DNA from: an uncultured Gemmatimonadota bacterium
Lineage (GTDB): Bacteria; Gemmatimonadota; Gemmatimonadetes; Gemmatimonadales; Gemmatimonadaceae
DNA: 6,423 nt
Direction: 5' to 3'
Assembly: GCA_903906325.1 (NCBI GenBank)
Contig: CAIVJV010000313.1
Coordinates: 1-6,423 of the forward strand
The translations under genes and the position numbers were made by a program. The stretch's first letter is position 1, and every line of letters begins with the position of its first letter. The notes under the pieces were generated by a model, which saw nothing but the letters and a program-made list of their open reading frames with translations, did no database searches and was not told where the DNA came from. Of this stretch, positions 6,026 through 6,423 are shown piece by piece.

Positions 6026-6423
6026 TCAGGGATAGCGCGTCGTGCCCGGGTGGAAGCTCTGCCAGCTGTGCCAGAACTCTTGGCTCGCGGTGATCACGCG
6101 CAGCGTATCGCGAGGGCCGCGGCCGCCGAAGCCCACGGCGCGATCCCCGGCCCGCAGGGAGTCTCCGTCCCGCGCGAAGATCGTGGCCGCGTCGGGCCGT
6201 GCGAAGGCGAAGAAGCTCGCGCTGTCGGTGGCGACGACCAGGACGATCGGACGTCCCGCCAGGGTGTCGTTGATCGCCCCCTGGCGGAGCAGGGCATTCC
6301 AATCGTAGGCACGATCGACACCGCCGAGGCGCACGCCGATCACCCACGATTTCCGAGCCCATGAGCGAGGATCGGTCCCGGTGAGGGTGCGGCGGCTCGT
6401 GCCGCGCTCGTAGGCGTAATCCC
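6026..6423 (-). CDS. DUF3179 domain protein, C-terminal part (5' end outside window)
   Basis: The function is unknown; DUF3179 proteins are widespread in environmental bacteria and often exported or lipid-anchored, but the N-terminus lies outside the window so this cannot be checked. About 131 C-terminal residues are visible. They read in frame from the window edge: DYAYERGTSRRTLTGTDPRS, then SWVIGVRLGGVDRAYDWNAL, an AIND loop, a hydrophobic strand PIVLVVATDSASFFAF, a GLRF-like glycine-rich segment GFGGRGPRDTLRV, and the ending FWHSWQSFHPGTTRYP. The GTDPRxxARKxWVIGVxLGG core and the W-x2-W-x2-FHPxT ending are what I recognise as the domain's signature. A GTG at 6343 could be mistaken for a start, but the upstream codons clearly belong to the same domain. 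It precedes the PLP-enzyme gene on the same strand with a 39-base gap and may head or join that operon; there is no functional link I can defend. Confidence 0.82.
   Translation of the reverse strand, partial: DYAYERGTSRRTLTGTDPRSWARKSWVIGVRLGGVDRAYDWNALLRQGAINDTLAGRPIVLVVATDSASFFAFARPDAATIFARDGDSLRAGDRAVGFGGRGPRDTLRVITASQEFWHSWQSFHPGTTRYP

Overview
This is an ordinary chromosomal window from a GC-rich bacterium, roughly two-thirds G+C and coding almost end to end. The gene content and protein styles fit Gemmatimonadota or a similar high-GC, menaquinone-using lineage. That placement is my inference; no rRNA or other strong phylogenetic marker is present. I see no mobile element, CRISPR array, tRNA, phage or defence gene, and no stretch over 300 bases lacks a gene.

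Layout. Three plus-strand genes fill positions 1-1583: the 3' part of a UbiA-type prenyltransferase, a UbiX-type flavin prenyltransferase, and a small YfcE/MJ0936-type metallophosphoesterase. They are packed with overlaps of 1 and 26 bases, so they look like one transcript. Five minus-strand genes fill 1575-6423. In transcription order they are a DUF3179 protein (5' end outside the window), a Cys/Met-metabolism PLP enzyme (cystathionine gamma-synthase/lyase type), purD, mutM (fpg), and a short UvrC-like GIY-YIG protein. The gaps between them are 39, 9, 7 and 1 bases, again operon-like. The two groups converge, and their last genes overlap tail to tail by 9 bases.

How the genes work together. 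The UbiA/UbiX pair points to quinone biosynthesis: UbiA attaches a polyprenyl chain to an aromatic acid, and UbiX makes the prenylated FMN needed by a UbiD-type decarboxylase. In bacteria that use the futalosine route to menaquinone, the equivalents are MqnP and the UbiX/UbiD-like partners. The minus-strand group mixes transsulfuration (sulfur amino acids), purine synthesis (GAR synthetase) and DNA repair. MutM, a base-excision glycosylase, sits directly next to a UvrC-like nuclease that has the 3'-incision, cysteine-cluster and UVR parts of UvrC but not its second nuclease half.

Most interesting points: the domain architecture of the UvrC-like protein, substitutions at two of the three lesion-probing positions of MutM, a hand-counted excess of the palindrome GATC (about 88 copies against 7 for GTAC) that is weakest over the two repair genes, and mirror-image stop codons in the convergent overlap. 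I found no convincing new multi-gene system here.
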